Shown: positions 51,337 to 59,125, numbered from the stretch's first letter. The stretch: 64,000 nucleotides of DNA from an uncultured Alphaproteobacteria bacterium (GCA_944391715.1 CALXUP010000007.1:1-64000); one strand, 5' to 3'. Numbers and translations: made by a program. Notes: a model not told the origin generated them from the sequence alone.

Positions 51337-51367
51337 AAACTTCCGTTTCATTTAGAAACGGAAGTTT
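51337..51367 (+). terminator. Terminator after the cysteine-rich gene
   Basis: AAACTTCCGTTTC and GAAACGGAAGTTT form a 13-bp stem with a 5-base loop, T-run follows. It may also serve the convergent hydrolase gene. Confidence 0.85.
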
Positions 51368-51369
51368 TT

Positions 51370-52578
51370 TTATATTGCTTTATATTTATATTTTGCAAAT
51401 AACGGTCTGGCATCATAAGTTGAGTCATCTTTCGGACGGTCAAAAAATGCTACCAGCTTTTCAAACTCGGCATTTTTTCTCTCCTGAGCCTTGTTTCTGG
51501 TCCAGCGGGCTGCCAGTTGGAATTTGCGTTTTAACACGATTTTGTTTTTAGCCAAAAAGAATACCGGACCGGATTTGCGTTTTTTGCTGACAGCCGTCCA
51601 CACCGGCGTCTCCGTTTTTTTGGTTTTGACCGGGGCAATCATAAGCGTTTTTTGGACTTGCAAGGACGAAACCGGCAAAGAAGAAACCCGGGATTTTATC
51701 TTTTTAATATTTGGCATCTGCGGATTCTCACGGTTTTGATACATCATCGCCAGAAATTCCACTTTATTGCAGTTTTGAGTTTTCTTTTCCAAAGAGGCCT
51801 TATACATTCCGTATAAATCAACCACATATCCTTTGACCGGAGCGCCTTTGTTCCAAAAAGACAGCGGCGTTATCCGTTCGCTGTTATAGCTCATAAACTG
51901 GGCAACCCCTTTGTTATCTTTACCGATATATGTAATGGCATGATAGCCGCTGGAATTGTTTTCTTTACTTTCAATGATAAAGATTGCGCCTTTTCCGACC
52001 TTATCTATTTCTTTTTTAAGGTTAGAACTTTTGATGACAAATTTATTATCATATTCCTGTTTTGACTTTTTGAGCATATAGTCAACAAAGCCTTTGCAAT
52101 GCGCTTTGGTATAAGAATCCCCGGAGGACAAATCGGGCAGAATGTCTGTCAGATCCTGAGAAATTTGATTGTTACGGGCATAGTTTGACATTGTGGCAGC
52201 CAGACAATAAAAGGTATTGCCTCCTTTTATATTCAGGTCGCCGAAAAACTTTTCTTTAATCATTTTGTTTTTCTGCGATTTCTTTAATGAAGTGAACTCA
52301 TCATACTGACGGCGCAGGGAATCAATCGCATTGTCAAAGAACCAGTCAGCGCGTTTGGCAATTTCCGCCTCGCGGTTTACATTGCTGAAAGGAATATTCT
52401 TAATCGTACGGGCAATCTGGTTCGGATTATACGTCATGGCAGACGCTCCCGGACGGCCGGGGCTGATCAACGTGGCGGCGCTTGCCCCCACGCACAGAAT
52501 CAATCTGGTGAAGAAACGGTTTTTTTTAATCCGATTTAACCGTTTCAGCACGTCTTTTTTCTTGGCTGTTTTGGTCAT
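51370..52578 (-). CDS. Putative secreted cysteine hydrolase, 402 aa
   Basis: The N-terminus has a long basic stretch (KTAKKKDVLKRLNRIKKNRFFTR) then LILCVGASAATLISPGRPGASA, a probable signal peptide with an extended n-region. The middle contains GGNTFYCLAATMSNYARN and, about 100 residues later, SSGYHAITYIGKDNKGVAQFMSYNSERI. A Cys in an FYCLAATMSNY helix followed by a GYHAI strand resembles papain-fold enzymes (NlpC/P60, CHAP or C39 type), so cysteine peptidase or amidase activity is plausible. The last 150 residues are basic, without Cys, and low in motif content. It lies convergent to the cysteine-rich gene. Family assignment is tentative. Confidence 0.45.
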   Translation of the reverse strand: MTKTAKKKDVLKRLNRIKKNRFFTRLILCVGASAATLISPGRPGASAMTYNPNQIARTIKNIPFSNVNREAEIAKRADWFFDNAIDSLRRQYDEFTSLKKSQKNKMIKEKFFGDLNIKGGNTFYCLAATMSNYARNNQISQDLTDILPDLSSGDSYTKAHCKGFVDYMLKKSKQEYDNKFVIKSSNLKKEIDKVGKGAIFIIESKENNSSGYHAITYIGKDNKGVAQFMSYNSERITPLSFWNKGAPVKGYVVDLYGMYKASLEKKTQNCNKVEFLAMMYQNRENPQMPNIKKIKSRVSSLPVSSLQVQKTLMIAPVKTKKTETPVWTAVSKKRKSGPVFFLAKNKIVLKRKFQLAARWTRNKAQERKNAEFEKLVAFFDRPKDDSTYDARPLFAKYKYKAI

Positions 52579-52795
52579 TTTACTTTACCTAATTTTTGGA
52601 TGTGTTAACTCTTGAACAAGTTGCCTTCCTTCTAAAAAATTTTATTTAAAAAATCATTAAATTTTTCTGCGTTGGGGATAAATCGGATTGTTTATTTTAT
52701 TTCTTAATTTTGTGTAAATTTTGCTTTACAATAAGGCGCAAAAAATTGTAAAAGTTTTTTAACATTTCGTGTAATCTGTCGGAAAGTTTTTTAAG

Positions 52796-53323
52796 ATGTT
52801 AAAGATATTTCGTTTATCAGCACTTTGCTGTGCCGTTATTTTTTTCTCGGGATGCCGTACTCAGGTTCAGCCGGCGATTGTTCCGGCCGTGGAAGTCCCG
52901 CAGGTCAAGCAGACAAAACTCGGCATTATCGGCGCCGTGGAACCGGTTTATTTTCTGCCGATGAAATCTCCTTTTGAAGCCAGAATCGATACCGGAGCGG
53001 AAAATTCTTCCGTGGACGTTACATCTATGAAAACTTTTGAACGCGACGGCGAAAAATGGGTTTCTTTTATTCTGACCAATGATGACACCGGAGAAACTCA
53101 TCGTTTTGAAAAAAAAGTCGTCCGTCAAACGGTTATCAAACGCAAACACCAAGACGAAAAAAGACTGGTTGTTAATATGGACGTGAAATTCGGCAACGAA
53201 ATCATTACGGCCGTATTTTCTCTGGCTGACCGTGAAAAGTTTGAATATCAGGCTCTTATCGGGCGCAATATTCTGACCGGGCGCGCCATTGTCGACACTT
53301 CTGTTTCTCATACGCTAAATTAA
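52796..53323 (+). CDS. Retropepsin-like aspartic protease (RimB/ATP-dependent zinc protease-type)
   Basis: 175 aa. A lipoprotein-like signal peptide (LCCAVIFFSGC, Cys about residue 20) and the retropepsin-type core GIIGAVEPVYFLPMKSPFEARIDTGAENSSVDVTSMKTFERDG with the catalytic DTGA. The second half, VVNMDVKFGNEIITAVFSLADREKFEYQALIGRNIL, ends with the family GRN. These occur beside RimK-like ATP-grasp ligases. It is the first gene of the operon, 13 bp before the next. Confidence 0.85.
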   Translation: MLKIFRLSALCCAVIFFSGCRTQVQPAIVPAVEVPQVKQTKLGIIGAVEPVYFLPMKSPFEARIDTGAENSSVDVTSMKTFERDGEKWVSFILTNDDTGETHRFEKKVVRQTVIKRKHQDEKRLVVNMDVKFGNEIITAVFSLADREKFEYQALIGRNILTGRAIVDTSVSHTLN

Positions 53324-53336
53324 CCGGACAATTCTC

Positions 53337-54884
53337 ATGAAAAAGTTTTTTTCCGTTCGCTGCATTCTGACTTATCTTTTGATTCTTTCGGCCGTTTATG
53401 CCGCATATGCCGCCTATTATAAAATAGAGTACTGGGGCTTTAACTTTGCTCCAAAGCAAAACACCAATGTCTGGACAATCGAGGCTCATGTCTTCTTTAC
53501 CCCGAACGGAGAACCGATTAAGGTTTCGCTTGCCCGTCCGACGGCCAGTAACGAATTTAAGATTTTGGAAGAAGATATGGTGGCTAACGGTTTCAAAGTC
53601 AAGGAAATTAACAAAAATGACTCGCGGGTTATTGCAACGGCCAAAGCCGGTACCGAAGGCGAACAAAACCTTTATTACCGCGTTTTGCTGTTTGACAATG
53701 TTGACGGTAAAGGCCGGGTAAAGGCTAATCCGCCTCAAAAACCGGAAATGCCCGTTATGGATGACCAGCTCAAAGCCGTGGCCGAGGAACTCTTGGCCAT
53801 TGCCAAACGGCAGTATCCCAATGACGAGTGGCCGGCAAAAATCATCAAACTGTTTAACCAGGTACCGCCCGAACCTACCGTTGTGGCGTTTCTGCCGATG
53901 AAAAAAACGCAAAAAGACGTTGCCGAGGCGGTGAAGACGCTGTTGGCCATGGAAGGTGTTTCTTCGCGAATTGTCCGGGGCATTAAACTGGAAGAAAACA
54001 AAAAATCTATGGCGGCCGATTTGATGCTGGAGGCTTATGTTAACGGTAAGTGGAAACTTTTTAACCTCCAAACCGGCGAAAAAGGCCTTCCGAAGAATTT
54101 TGTTATTTTTCAACGCGGCGGCGACTCCCTGCTTGACGTGGAGGGCGGAGAAAACTCAGCCGTCAAATTCTCAGTGCTGAAATCCATTACATCGTCTTTC
54201 AAGCTGGCCGGAAAACGCGCCGAACTGGCTGACCAGAAGATCCGCTTTGACTATTCTATTTATAACCTGCCGCTGACCGAACAAAATACGCTGAAATGGC
54301 TCTCCATCTTTCCGTTGGCAATCTTGATTGTCGTGCTGATGCGGAATGTGGTCGGCATTCAGACGATGGGAACTTTTACGCCGATGCTGCTGGCCATGGC
54401 CCTGACTAAAACCGGCTTTGTTCCGGGGTTGATTGCTTTCGGCATTATCATTGTGCTCGGGCTGAGCATTCGTTTCTGGCTGTCCAAGCTGAATCTGCTT
54501 CTGGTGCCGAGAATCTCCGCCGTGGTTATTTTTGTTATTCTGATTATGCAGATTCTGACGATTTTCGGTTATCAATTTGACTTCAAAATCGGTCTTTCGG
54601 CCATATTCTTCCCGATTATCATTATGGCGTGGATTATTGAGCGCGCCTCAATCACCTGGGAAGAAGACGGTGCCGCAAATGCCTGTCGCGAAATCGTTTA
54701 CAGCCTGGTTGTGGCCGTTATTACTTATTTTGTGGTTAATAACGAGTATATCCGCCATATTATGTTTGCCTTTGACGAGCTGAATCTGGTCATTTTGTTT
54801 ATGGTTATGCTGCTCGGCACTTATACAGGCTATCGTCTGACCGAATTGTCTCGTTTTGCGCCGCTGGTGAAGGATAAAGAATGA
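53337..54884 (+). CDS. Inactive transglutaminase fused to seven transmembrane helices
   Basis: 515 aa. One N-terminal transmembrane helix (residues 7-27) leads into a periplasmic domain of about 290 residues related to the transglutaminase-like fold (KTQKDVAEAVKTLLAMEGVSSRIVRGIKLEENKKS), which lacks the Cys-His-Asp triad. From residue 320 on, seven hydrophobic helices follow (LSIFPLAILIVVLMRNVVGIQTMGTFTPMLLAMAL and others). This is the domain combination described for the RimK-like operon. It probably senses or presents a peptide substrate. Overlaps the next gene by 4 bp (ATGA). Confidence 0.85.
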   Translation: MKKFFSVRCILTYLLILSAVYAAYAAYYKIEYWGFNFAPKQNTNVWTIEAHVFFTPNGEPIKVSLARPTASNEFKILEEDMVANGFKVKEINKNDSRVIATAKAGTEGEQNLYYRVLLFDNVDGKGRVKANPPQKPEMPVMDDQLKAVAEELLAIAKRQYPNDEWPAKIIKLFNQVPPEPTVVAFLPMKKTQKDVAEAVKTLLAMEGVSSRIVRGIKLEENKKSMAADLMLEAYVNGKWKLFNLQTGEKGLPKNFVIFQRGGDSLLDVEGGENSAVKFSVLKSITSSFKLAGKRAELADQKIRFDYSIYNLPLTEQNTLKWLSIFPLAILIVVLMRNVVGIQTMGTFTPMLLAMALTKTGFVPGLIAFGIIIVLGLSIRFWLSKLNLLLVPRISAVVIFVILIMQILTIFGYQFDFKIGLSAIFFPIIIMAWIIERASITWEEDGAANACREIVYSLVVAVITYFVVNNEYIRHIMFAFDELNLVILFMVMLLGTYTGYRLTELSRFAPLVKDKE

Positions 54885-55840
54885 TGTTTGGCTGGTTTTC
54901 TTCCCTTGCTTCGCCCAAACGCCTTAAAGAAGCCGGCGTTATGGGTATGAACGACCGGAATTACAGCATTATTGCCAAATATAACAAACGGTGTTTGTAT
55001 CCGCTGGTTGACGACAAGGTGCAGACAAAGATTCTGGCCAACAAAATCGGCATTAATACGCCGCATATGATCGGGGTCATCAAATATCAATACCAGGTCA
55101 AAAATATTTTAAGTATTGTCAGCGGGCACAAAGAGTTTGTCGTCAAACCGGCGCACGGCAGCGGCGGACAGGGGGTTTTGGTCATCCGCTCTTACACGCC
55201 GGACAGTTTTGAAACGCCGTCGGGCAGAAAAATCTCGTTCAAAGAGCTTTATCAGCATATTTCAAACATTTTAAGCGGGCTCTATTCCCTCGGCGGAAAA
55301 TATGACGTGGCGTTGATTGAAGAACTTGTTCATTTCAGCGATATTTTCAAAAACTTCAGCTATCAGGGCATTCCCGACGTGCGCGTTATTGTCTACAAGG
55401 GTTTTCCGGCGATGTCGATGATGCGTTTGTCGACAGCGGCCTCCGGCGGACGAGCCAATCTGCACCAAGGCGCCGTCGGCGTCGGACTGGATATCAAGAC
55501 CGGGCTGCCGCTCAGAGCCGTGATGTACAACAAGCCGATTTTAAAACAGCCGGATACCGGTGCAGACCTGATGGATCTGCGCGTTCCGTTTTGGCGCGAG
55601 CATCTGGAGATTGCCTCGCTCGGCTATGATATGACTGGCCTGGGCTATATGGGCGCCGATATTGTGCTTGACCGCGATCGCGGACCGATGATGCTGGAAT
55701 TAAACGCCCGTCCCGGTCTGGCTATTCAGATTGCCAACGGAATCGGACTGGCCGGACGGCTGAAGGAAATTGACAAGACCTATCCGTCCGGGTTAAACGC
55801 TCAGGAGCGTGTTGACTATGTGCTCGGGCGCTTAAAATAA
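54881..55840 (+). CDS. RimK-like ATP-grasp ligase (alpha-L-glutamate ligase-like)
   Basis: 319 aa. ATP-grasp core: ILSIVSGHKEFVVKPAHGSGGQGVLVI (ATP-binding K and Gly-rich loop), YDVALIEELVHF, DVRVIVYKGFPAMSMMRLSTAASGGRANLHQGAVGVGLD and GADIVLDRDRGPMMLELNARPGLAIQIANG with the Mg-binding E-x-N-x-R. It is likely to form an amide bond with an amino acid, such as Glu or Asp, on a peptide or other substrate. Cotranscribed with the protease and transglutaminase-like genes. Confidence 0.87.
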   Translation: MMFGWFSSLASPKRLKEAGVMGMNDRNYSIIAKYNKRCLYPLVDDKVQTKILANKIGINTPHMIGVIKYQYQVKNILSIVSGHKEFVVKPAHGSGGQGVLVIRSYTPDSFETPSGRKISFKELYQHISNILSGLYSLGGKYDVALIEELVHFSDIFKNFSYQGIPDVRVIVYKGFPAMSMMRLSTAASGGRANLHQGAVGVGLDIKTGLPLRAVMYNKPILKQPDTGADLMDLRVPFWREHLEIASLGYDMTGLGYMGADIVLDRDRGPMMLELNARPGLAIQIANGIGLAGRLKEIDKTYPSGLNAQERVDYVLGRLK

Positions 55841-55932
55841 AATTCTTCAAAACTTTAGTGCAATTTTAATTTATAGTCCCTATATTAATTTTCAGATACA
55901 ACATATTGATATTTGCGAAAGAGGATTATGAA

Positions 55933-56583
55933 ATGAAAGCCGTAAAAAAAGTTGTCGACAGCGACAAAATTAAAGAAAAAAGCCCGAAACTTCCGAAATC
56001 GGAAACCAAGACTTTGAAAAAATCTGAGACAAAAGGTCTGAAATCTCCGGAAACCAAGAAACTTTCCGTCAGCAAAACCAGAGCCAAGAAAATTAAGCAT
56101 TCGTATAAGGTAAAAGATGCCGAAAACGCCCTGCTCCTTAAGCTGAAAGACGGTGATGTCGTGATTGAGATGTTTCCGGATGCCGCTCCGAATCATGTTG
56201 AGCGGATTAAGGAACTTGTTCGGGCCGGTTTTTACAACGGTTTGAAATTTCACCGCGTAATTGACGGTTTTATGGCGCAGACCGGCTGTCCGTACGGTAC
56301 GGGTACCGGCGGCACCGGCAAAAAACTGAAAGCCGAATTTAACCGCAATCCGCACAAACGCGGGACGGTTTCTATGGCGCGGGCAATGCATCCGGATTCC
56401 GGCGACAGCCAGTTCTTTATCTGTTTTGCCGATTGTCCGTGGCTGGACGGGCAATATACCGTTTGGGGTGAAGTTACTTCCGGCATGGAGTTTGTTGATT
56501 TAATCAAACGCGGCAGCGGCGATAACGGTATGGTATCGGATCCTGATGAAATTATCAGTTTGGCGGTTATTGCTGATTTGTAA
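55933..56583 (+). CDS. Cyclophilin-type peptidyl-prolyl isomerase with Lys-rich N-terminus
   Basis: 216 aa from the ATG at 55933, with GAGGA eight bases upstream; a TTG nine codons earlier is less likely. Residues about 10-60 are low-complexity and basic (KSETKTLKKSETKGLKSPETKK). The cyclophilin domain has VERIKELVRAGFYNGLKFHRVIDGFMAQTGCPYGTGTGGTG, SMARAMHPDSGDSQFFICFADCPWLDGQYTVWGEVTSGMEFVD, with R in FHRVIDGFM and QFFI preserved. It isomerises X-Pro bonds. No signal peptide, so cytosolic. The charged extension is unusual for bacterial cyclophilins and could bind nucleic acid or ribosomes. Confidence 0.92.
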   Translation: MKAVKKVVDSDKIKEKSPKLPKSETKTLKKSETKGLKSPETKKLSVSKTRAKKIKHSYKVKDAENALLLKLKDGDVVIEMFPDAAPNHVERIKELVRAGFYNGLKFHRVIDGFMAQTGCPYGTGTGGTGKKLKAEFNRNPHKRGTVSMARAMHPDSGDSQFFICFADCPWLDGQYTVWGEVTSGMEFVDLIKRGSGDNGMVSDPDEIISLAVIADL

Positions 56584-56590
56584 TAAACAG

Positions 56591-56617
56591 AAAAGGGGGA
56601 ACTTGCTTCCCCCTTTT
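56591..56617 (+). terminator. Cyclophilin gene terminator
   Basis: AAAAGGGGGAA (56,591-56,601) and TTCCCCCTTTT (56,607-56,617), perfect 11-bp stem with a 5-base loop, then T. Confidence 0.85.
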
Positions 56618-56745
56618 TCATATCCCCCGAGGGAGATTTTTTTTCTTTTCTTATTTCTTGTTTTGTTTTTGTTATAAAGTTTATTTTTCCTTTGTTACTT
56701 TTTGGGTGCCAAAAAGTAACCAAAAAGGCAGCCCTACGCTCATTT

Positions 56746-56827
56746 GCTAAGGTTTCAGAGCAAAATTAACCTCGCTACGCTCTCTACCATTGTGCTTCAT
56801 TTTCAGGTTTTGCTCCAAAACCTAAGC
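56746..56827. repeat. Covarying stem-loop A of module 2
   Basis: Same arms as at 31,844-31,944 (GCTAAGGTTTCAGAGCAAAA and TTTTGCTCCAAAACCTAAGC), with a 42-nt loop containing CTCGCTACGCTCTCTACC. The loop is shorter by about 20 nt than in module 1. Confidence 0.8.
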
Positions 56828-56947
56828 CATTCGCAAAGGGCACCCAGTCGTGCTGAATGACAGGTTGTGCTTTAAAGTCTGCTTTTCTTATGTCCATCCC
56901 CGGGCTTGCCCCGAGAATCCACAAAAGTCAAGCCCTGAACTCGCTTT

Positions 56948-57028
56948 CTAGGCTTTCAAGAAAAAGTTAAGGTCGCTACGCTCTACGGCATTGTACTTCA
57001 ATTTTACCCCTTTTTCTTAAAAGCCAAG
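56948..57028. repeat. Covarying stem-loop B of module 2
   Basis: CTAGGCTTTCAAGAAAAAG and CTTTTTCTTAAAAGCCAAG pair at 17 of 19 positions. The variable triplet is GAA/TTC. The loop shares TTAAGGTCGCTACG with its relative in module 1. Confidence 0.8.
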
Positions 57029-57217
57029 AAGTTGCTCGCGAAGGGCGAGATCTAACTCCCCCTTTCCCCCTCTTATCAAAGAGGGGGAGGTAAAGTGCTT
57101 CAATTTCAGGTTTTGCTCCAAAACCTAAGCCATTCGCAAAGGGCGAGGTCAACTTAGGCATCTAGGCGCGCTGCGGTTGCTAATGCTTTCCTTGCTTGCC
57201 AAGATGTTCCAAAGAGC

Positions 57218-57260
57218 TTGCAGATAAAAACAACCGGAGCAGCGGTTGTTTTTACTTAGC
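57218..57260. repeat. TTGCAGAT hairpin, copy 4
   Basis: TTGCAGAT, AAAAACAACCG (57,226-57,236), CGGTTGTTTTT (57,243-57,253), ACTTAGC, as in the other three copies. Confidence 0.85.
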
Positions 57261-57418
57261 GCTTCCCCATCCCCCTCTTAGCAAAGAGGGGGAACTGTTT
57301 TAAGCACTGTCATTCTCGGGCTTGACCTGCACGGCAGGCGCGCGGCCAGTTGATGACATAGTGCTGCAGAGACCGCGTTGCTCCGGCGGGGTTTATGAAA
57401 GGCATTGTGCTTTGAAGT

Positions 57419-57487
57419 TTATGTCATTCTCGGGCTTGACCCGAGAATCCACGTTAATAAAGCGGTATGATAATAAAATTTTCCCAT
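57419..57487 (-). pseudogene. Remnant of the module HTH gene (first nine codons only)
   Basis: ATG at 57487 is preceded by the same GAAGGAG and leader as the HTH gene at 32,736. It reads MGKFYYHTA, against MGNFYYHTTA in the intact copy, then runs into a dispersed palindromic repeat (57,424-57,455) and stops at TAA. The body of the gene is absent. Confidence 0.75.
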
Positions 57488-57502
57488 TTCTTTTTAGCTC
57501 CT

Positions 57503-57676
57503 TCGTTTTGTTAAAACAAAACCACCTTAAAAATTAAGGTGGCGGAGCTGAAAAACTGTGAAAACGCAGTCATCCTTATTCGTCGTGCAGGCACGCTTAT
57601 ATCGGATACTCCGCCGGAGCGGAATTTTTGTTTTCAAGATGTTTTTCAGACACCACAACCGGTCTCCCGGCTGCGT
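57503..57676 (-). ncRNA. Candidate structured leader RNA, copy 2 (orphaned)
   Basis: Closely matches the leader at 32,754-32,924. The stem CCAC/GTGG there is CCGC/GCGG here (57,611-57,614 with 57,619-57,622), a compensatory change. Other stems: 57,652-57,662 with 57,667-57,676 (one base shorter), 57,590-57,593 with 57,598-57,601 region, and CCACCTTA/TAAGGTGG around 57,532-57,552. Its downstream gene is gone, so it is either a decayed copy or an RNA with its own function. Confidence 0.4.
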
Positions 57677-57791
57677 TTTTTATCTTAAACAAATCTTTTT
57701 CTTTTGCAAGAATTTTATTCTGGACAAAATTGTAAAAATATGTTATACAATATACTTGAATACGGATTATTAATCAAAAATTATTATAAAT

Positions 57792-58109
57792 ATGAAAAAA
57801 AAAGTTGTAAAAGTATCGTTGTTTTGTCTGGTAATTCTAGTAATCGCGTTAAACCTCGGTACAACAGCCACAGCTATTGTTCTGAGTTTGTTCGGAATGG
57901 CTATTCTGACATATGTCTGTTGGAATATATTTAATACCGAGCACAACTGGTTTACATTTACCATGTGCTTTTTGCTCGGTGCCATATGCCTTATCGGATT
58001 TTATGGCTGCTTATCTTTGAGCGGGCATATTGTCTGGTTTTACAGGATTTTATTTCTGGAGATCATAATGGCTTTCATCGGAGCGATTTACCGAAAAGCC
58101 AGAGCATAA
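57792..58109 (+). CDS. Small membrane protein, 105 aa
   Basis: Four predicted transmembrane helices (VSLFCLVILVIALNLG, ATAIVLSLFGMAILTYVCW, FTFTMCFLLGAICLIGFYGCL, WFYRILFLEIIMAFIGAIY) and a short basic tail. No family recognised. It starts ATG 57792 and has a terminator, ACGCCG/CGGCGT, near 58,118-58,141. Confidence 0.55.
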   Translation: MKKKVVKVSLFCLVILVIALNLGTTATAIVLSLFGMAILTYVCWNIFNTEHNWFTFTMCFLLGAICLIGFYGCLSLSGHIVWFYRILFLEIIMAFIGAIYRKARA

Positions 58110-58117
58110 CTTTTTAT

Positions 58118-58148
58118 ACGCCGTCCCTCCCCGGGTCGGCGTTTTTTT
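58118..58148 (+). terminator. Terminator after the small membrane protein
   Basis: ACGCCG...CGGCGT with inner CCC/GGG pairing, followed by eight T. Confidence 0.75.
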
Positions 58149-58251
58149 TATTTCATTATTGACAAAAAAACACATTTTATTTTGTTGATTTTTCTTTTTT
58201 TGGTGATATTTTTGTTCTGTTAATTTTATTATTAATTAAACAGACATTATT

Positions 58252-59103
58252 ATGGAAATGAGAAGTTTACCTCAGGAATTTTTTGAAGGTCTTTTAGACA
58301 AGCGTCTTACTCCCGACGAAGAATATGCGTTGTTTACTTTGGCATCGCCGGAGCAGCTTAAAGAATTTTTTAAACATCAGAGATTGAATTCCACTTATGA
58401 AGAACTTTTGCCGCAGCTTTTTGACGAATCTGATGAAGGTTTGGAGGCTGTGCGCGAATATTTTGATCGTTATGAACTGGAATACAGATCTTTAATGAAT
58501 GTTATGCGTTCACATAACACTGTTGCTATCGGTTATTATATTGCCCGCCATCCGTTAACCAAAGAAGCTCTGGACTATCTGGAATCCGGCATCATCCCCA
58601 ATTATGAGGATTTGCTGGCCGTTTATCAGGAAAGGCAGAAAAAACTGCTTTCCAATTGTTCTTGTGACGATTTTGTTCAATTTATCCGAGAAAACAAGCT
58701 GTCTTCTTATCAGATTAAGTCGTTGATAGATGAGAATAATCTTTCTTTTTGGTATTTATTCTTGAAGGATCTCTTGGGTAATCAAGCTATTGATGATGAA
58801 AATCCACTTTTGTCAGACGATATTTTGACTTATTTGCTTCAAAACGGTTCGGATGATGCAATCATCATATATTTTGAATTTGGAAAACTCAGCCCATTAA
58901 TGGTTAAGAAACTGATTGATTCAAGAAAAAAATTTCTTATTCTGGCTTATTGTTATGAACATCAGTCAGACGATGACCTTATAAACCTTTTGTTATCAAC
59001 AGGTGATATTGGTTTGATGCTTCTTTCCGGATGTTTACCTTATTGTTATTCCGAAAAGCTAAAAGACCTCATTCCTGAATTTATTGAACAAGGAATTTCG
59101 TAA
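58252..59103 (+). CDS. Hypothetical helical-repeat protein, 283 aa
   Basis: No family recognised. Acidic, all-helical and Leu-rich, with loosely repeated stretches of 30-40 residues (LTPDEEYALFTLASPEQLKEFFKHQ, HPLTKEALDYLESGIIPNYEDLLAVYQ, LSDDILTYLLQNGSDDAIIIYFEFGKLSPLMVKKLIDS), suggesting an alpha-solenoid scaffold. No signal peptide. A terminator at 59,126-59,157 is shared with the convergent efflux gene. Confidence 0.55.
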   Translation: MEMRSLPQEFFEGLLDKRLTPDEEYALFTLASPEQLKEFFKHQRLNSTYEELLPQLFDESDEGLEAVREYFDRYELEYRSLMNVMRSHNTVAIGYYIARHPLTKEALDYLESGIIPNYEDLLAVYQERQKKLLSNCSCDDFVQFIRENKLSSYQIKSLIDENNLSFWYLFLKDLLGNQAIDDENPLLSDDILTYLLQNGSDDAIIIYFEFGKLSPLMVKKLIDSRKKFLILAYCYEHQSDDDLINLLLSTGDIGLMLLSGCLPYCYSEKLKDLIPEFIEQGIS

Positions 59104-59125
59104 TAATTCCAAGAAAAATCAAAAA

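Larger units (their letters stand above)
56694..57500. repeat. Repeat module 2, non-coding part
   Basis: The second copy of the module first seen at 31.8 kb. It contains the opening inverted repeat GTTACTTTTT/AAAAAGTAAC (56,694-56,720), stem-loops at 56,746-56,827, 56,948-57,028 and 57,159-57,206, the TTGCAGAT hairpin (57,218-57,260), the same stretch from CTGTCATTCTCGGGC on, and dispersed palindromes at 57,424-57,455. Extra CCCCCTCTT/AAGAGGGGG hairpins sit near 57,068-57,089 and 57,273-57,294. A solitary right arm of stem-loop A type occurs at 57,111-57,130. No gene is supported in this block. Confidence 0.8.

Noticed and set aside
31844-57206. Covarying stem-loops as integron attC sites
   Set aside because: They lie next to each other with no gene cassettes between, lack the usual R boxes, and no integron integrase is in the window.
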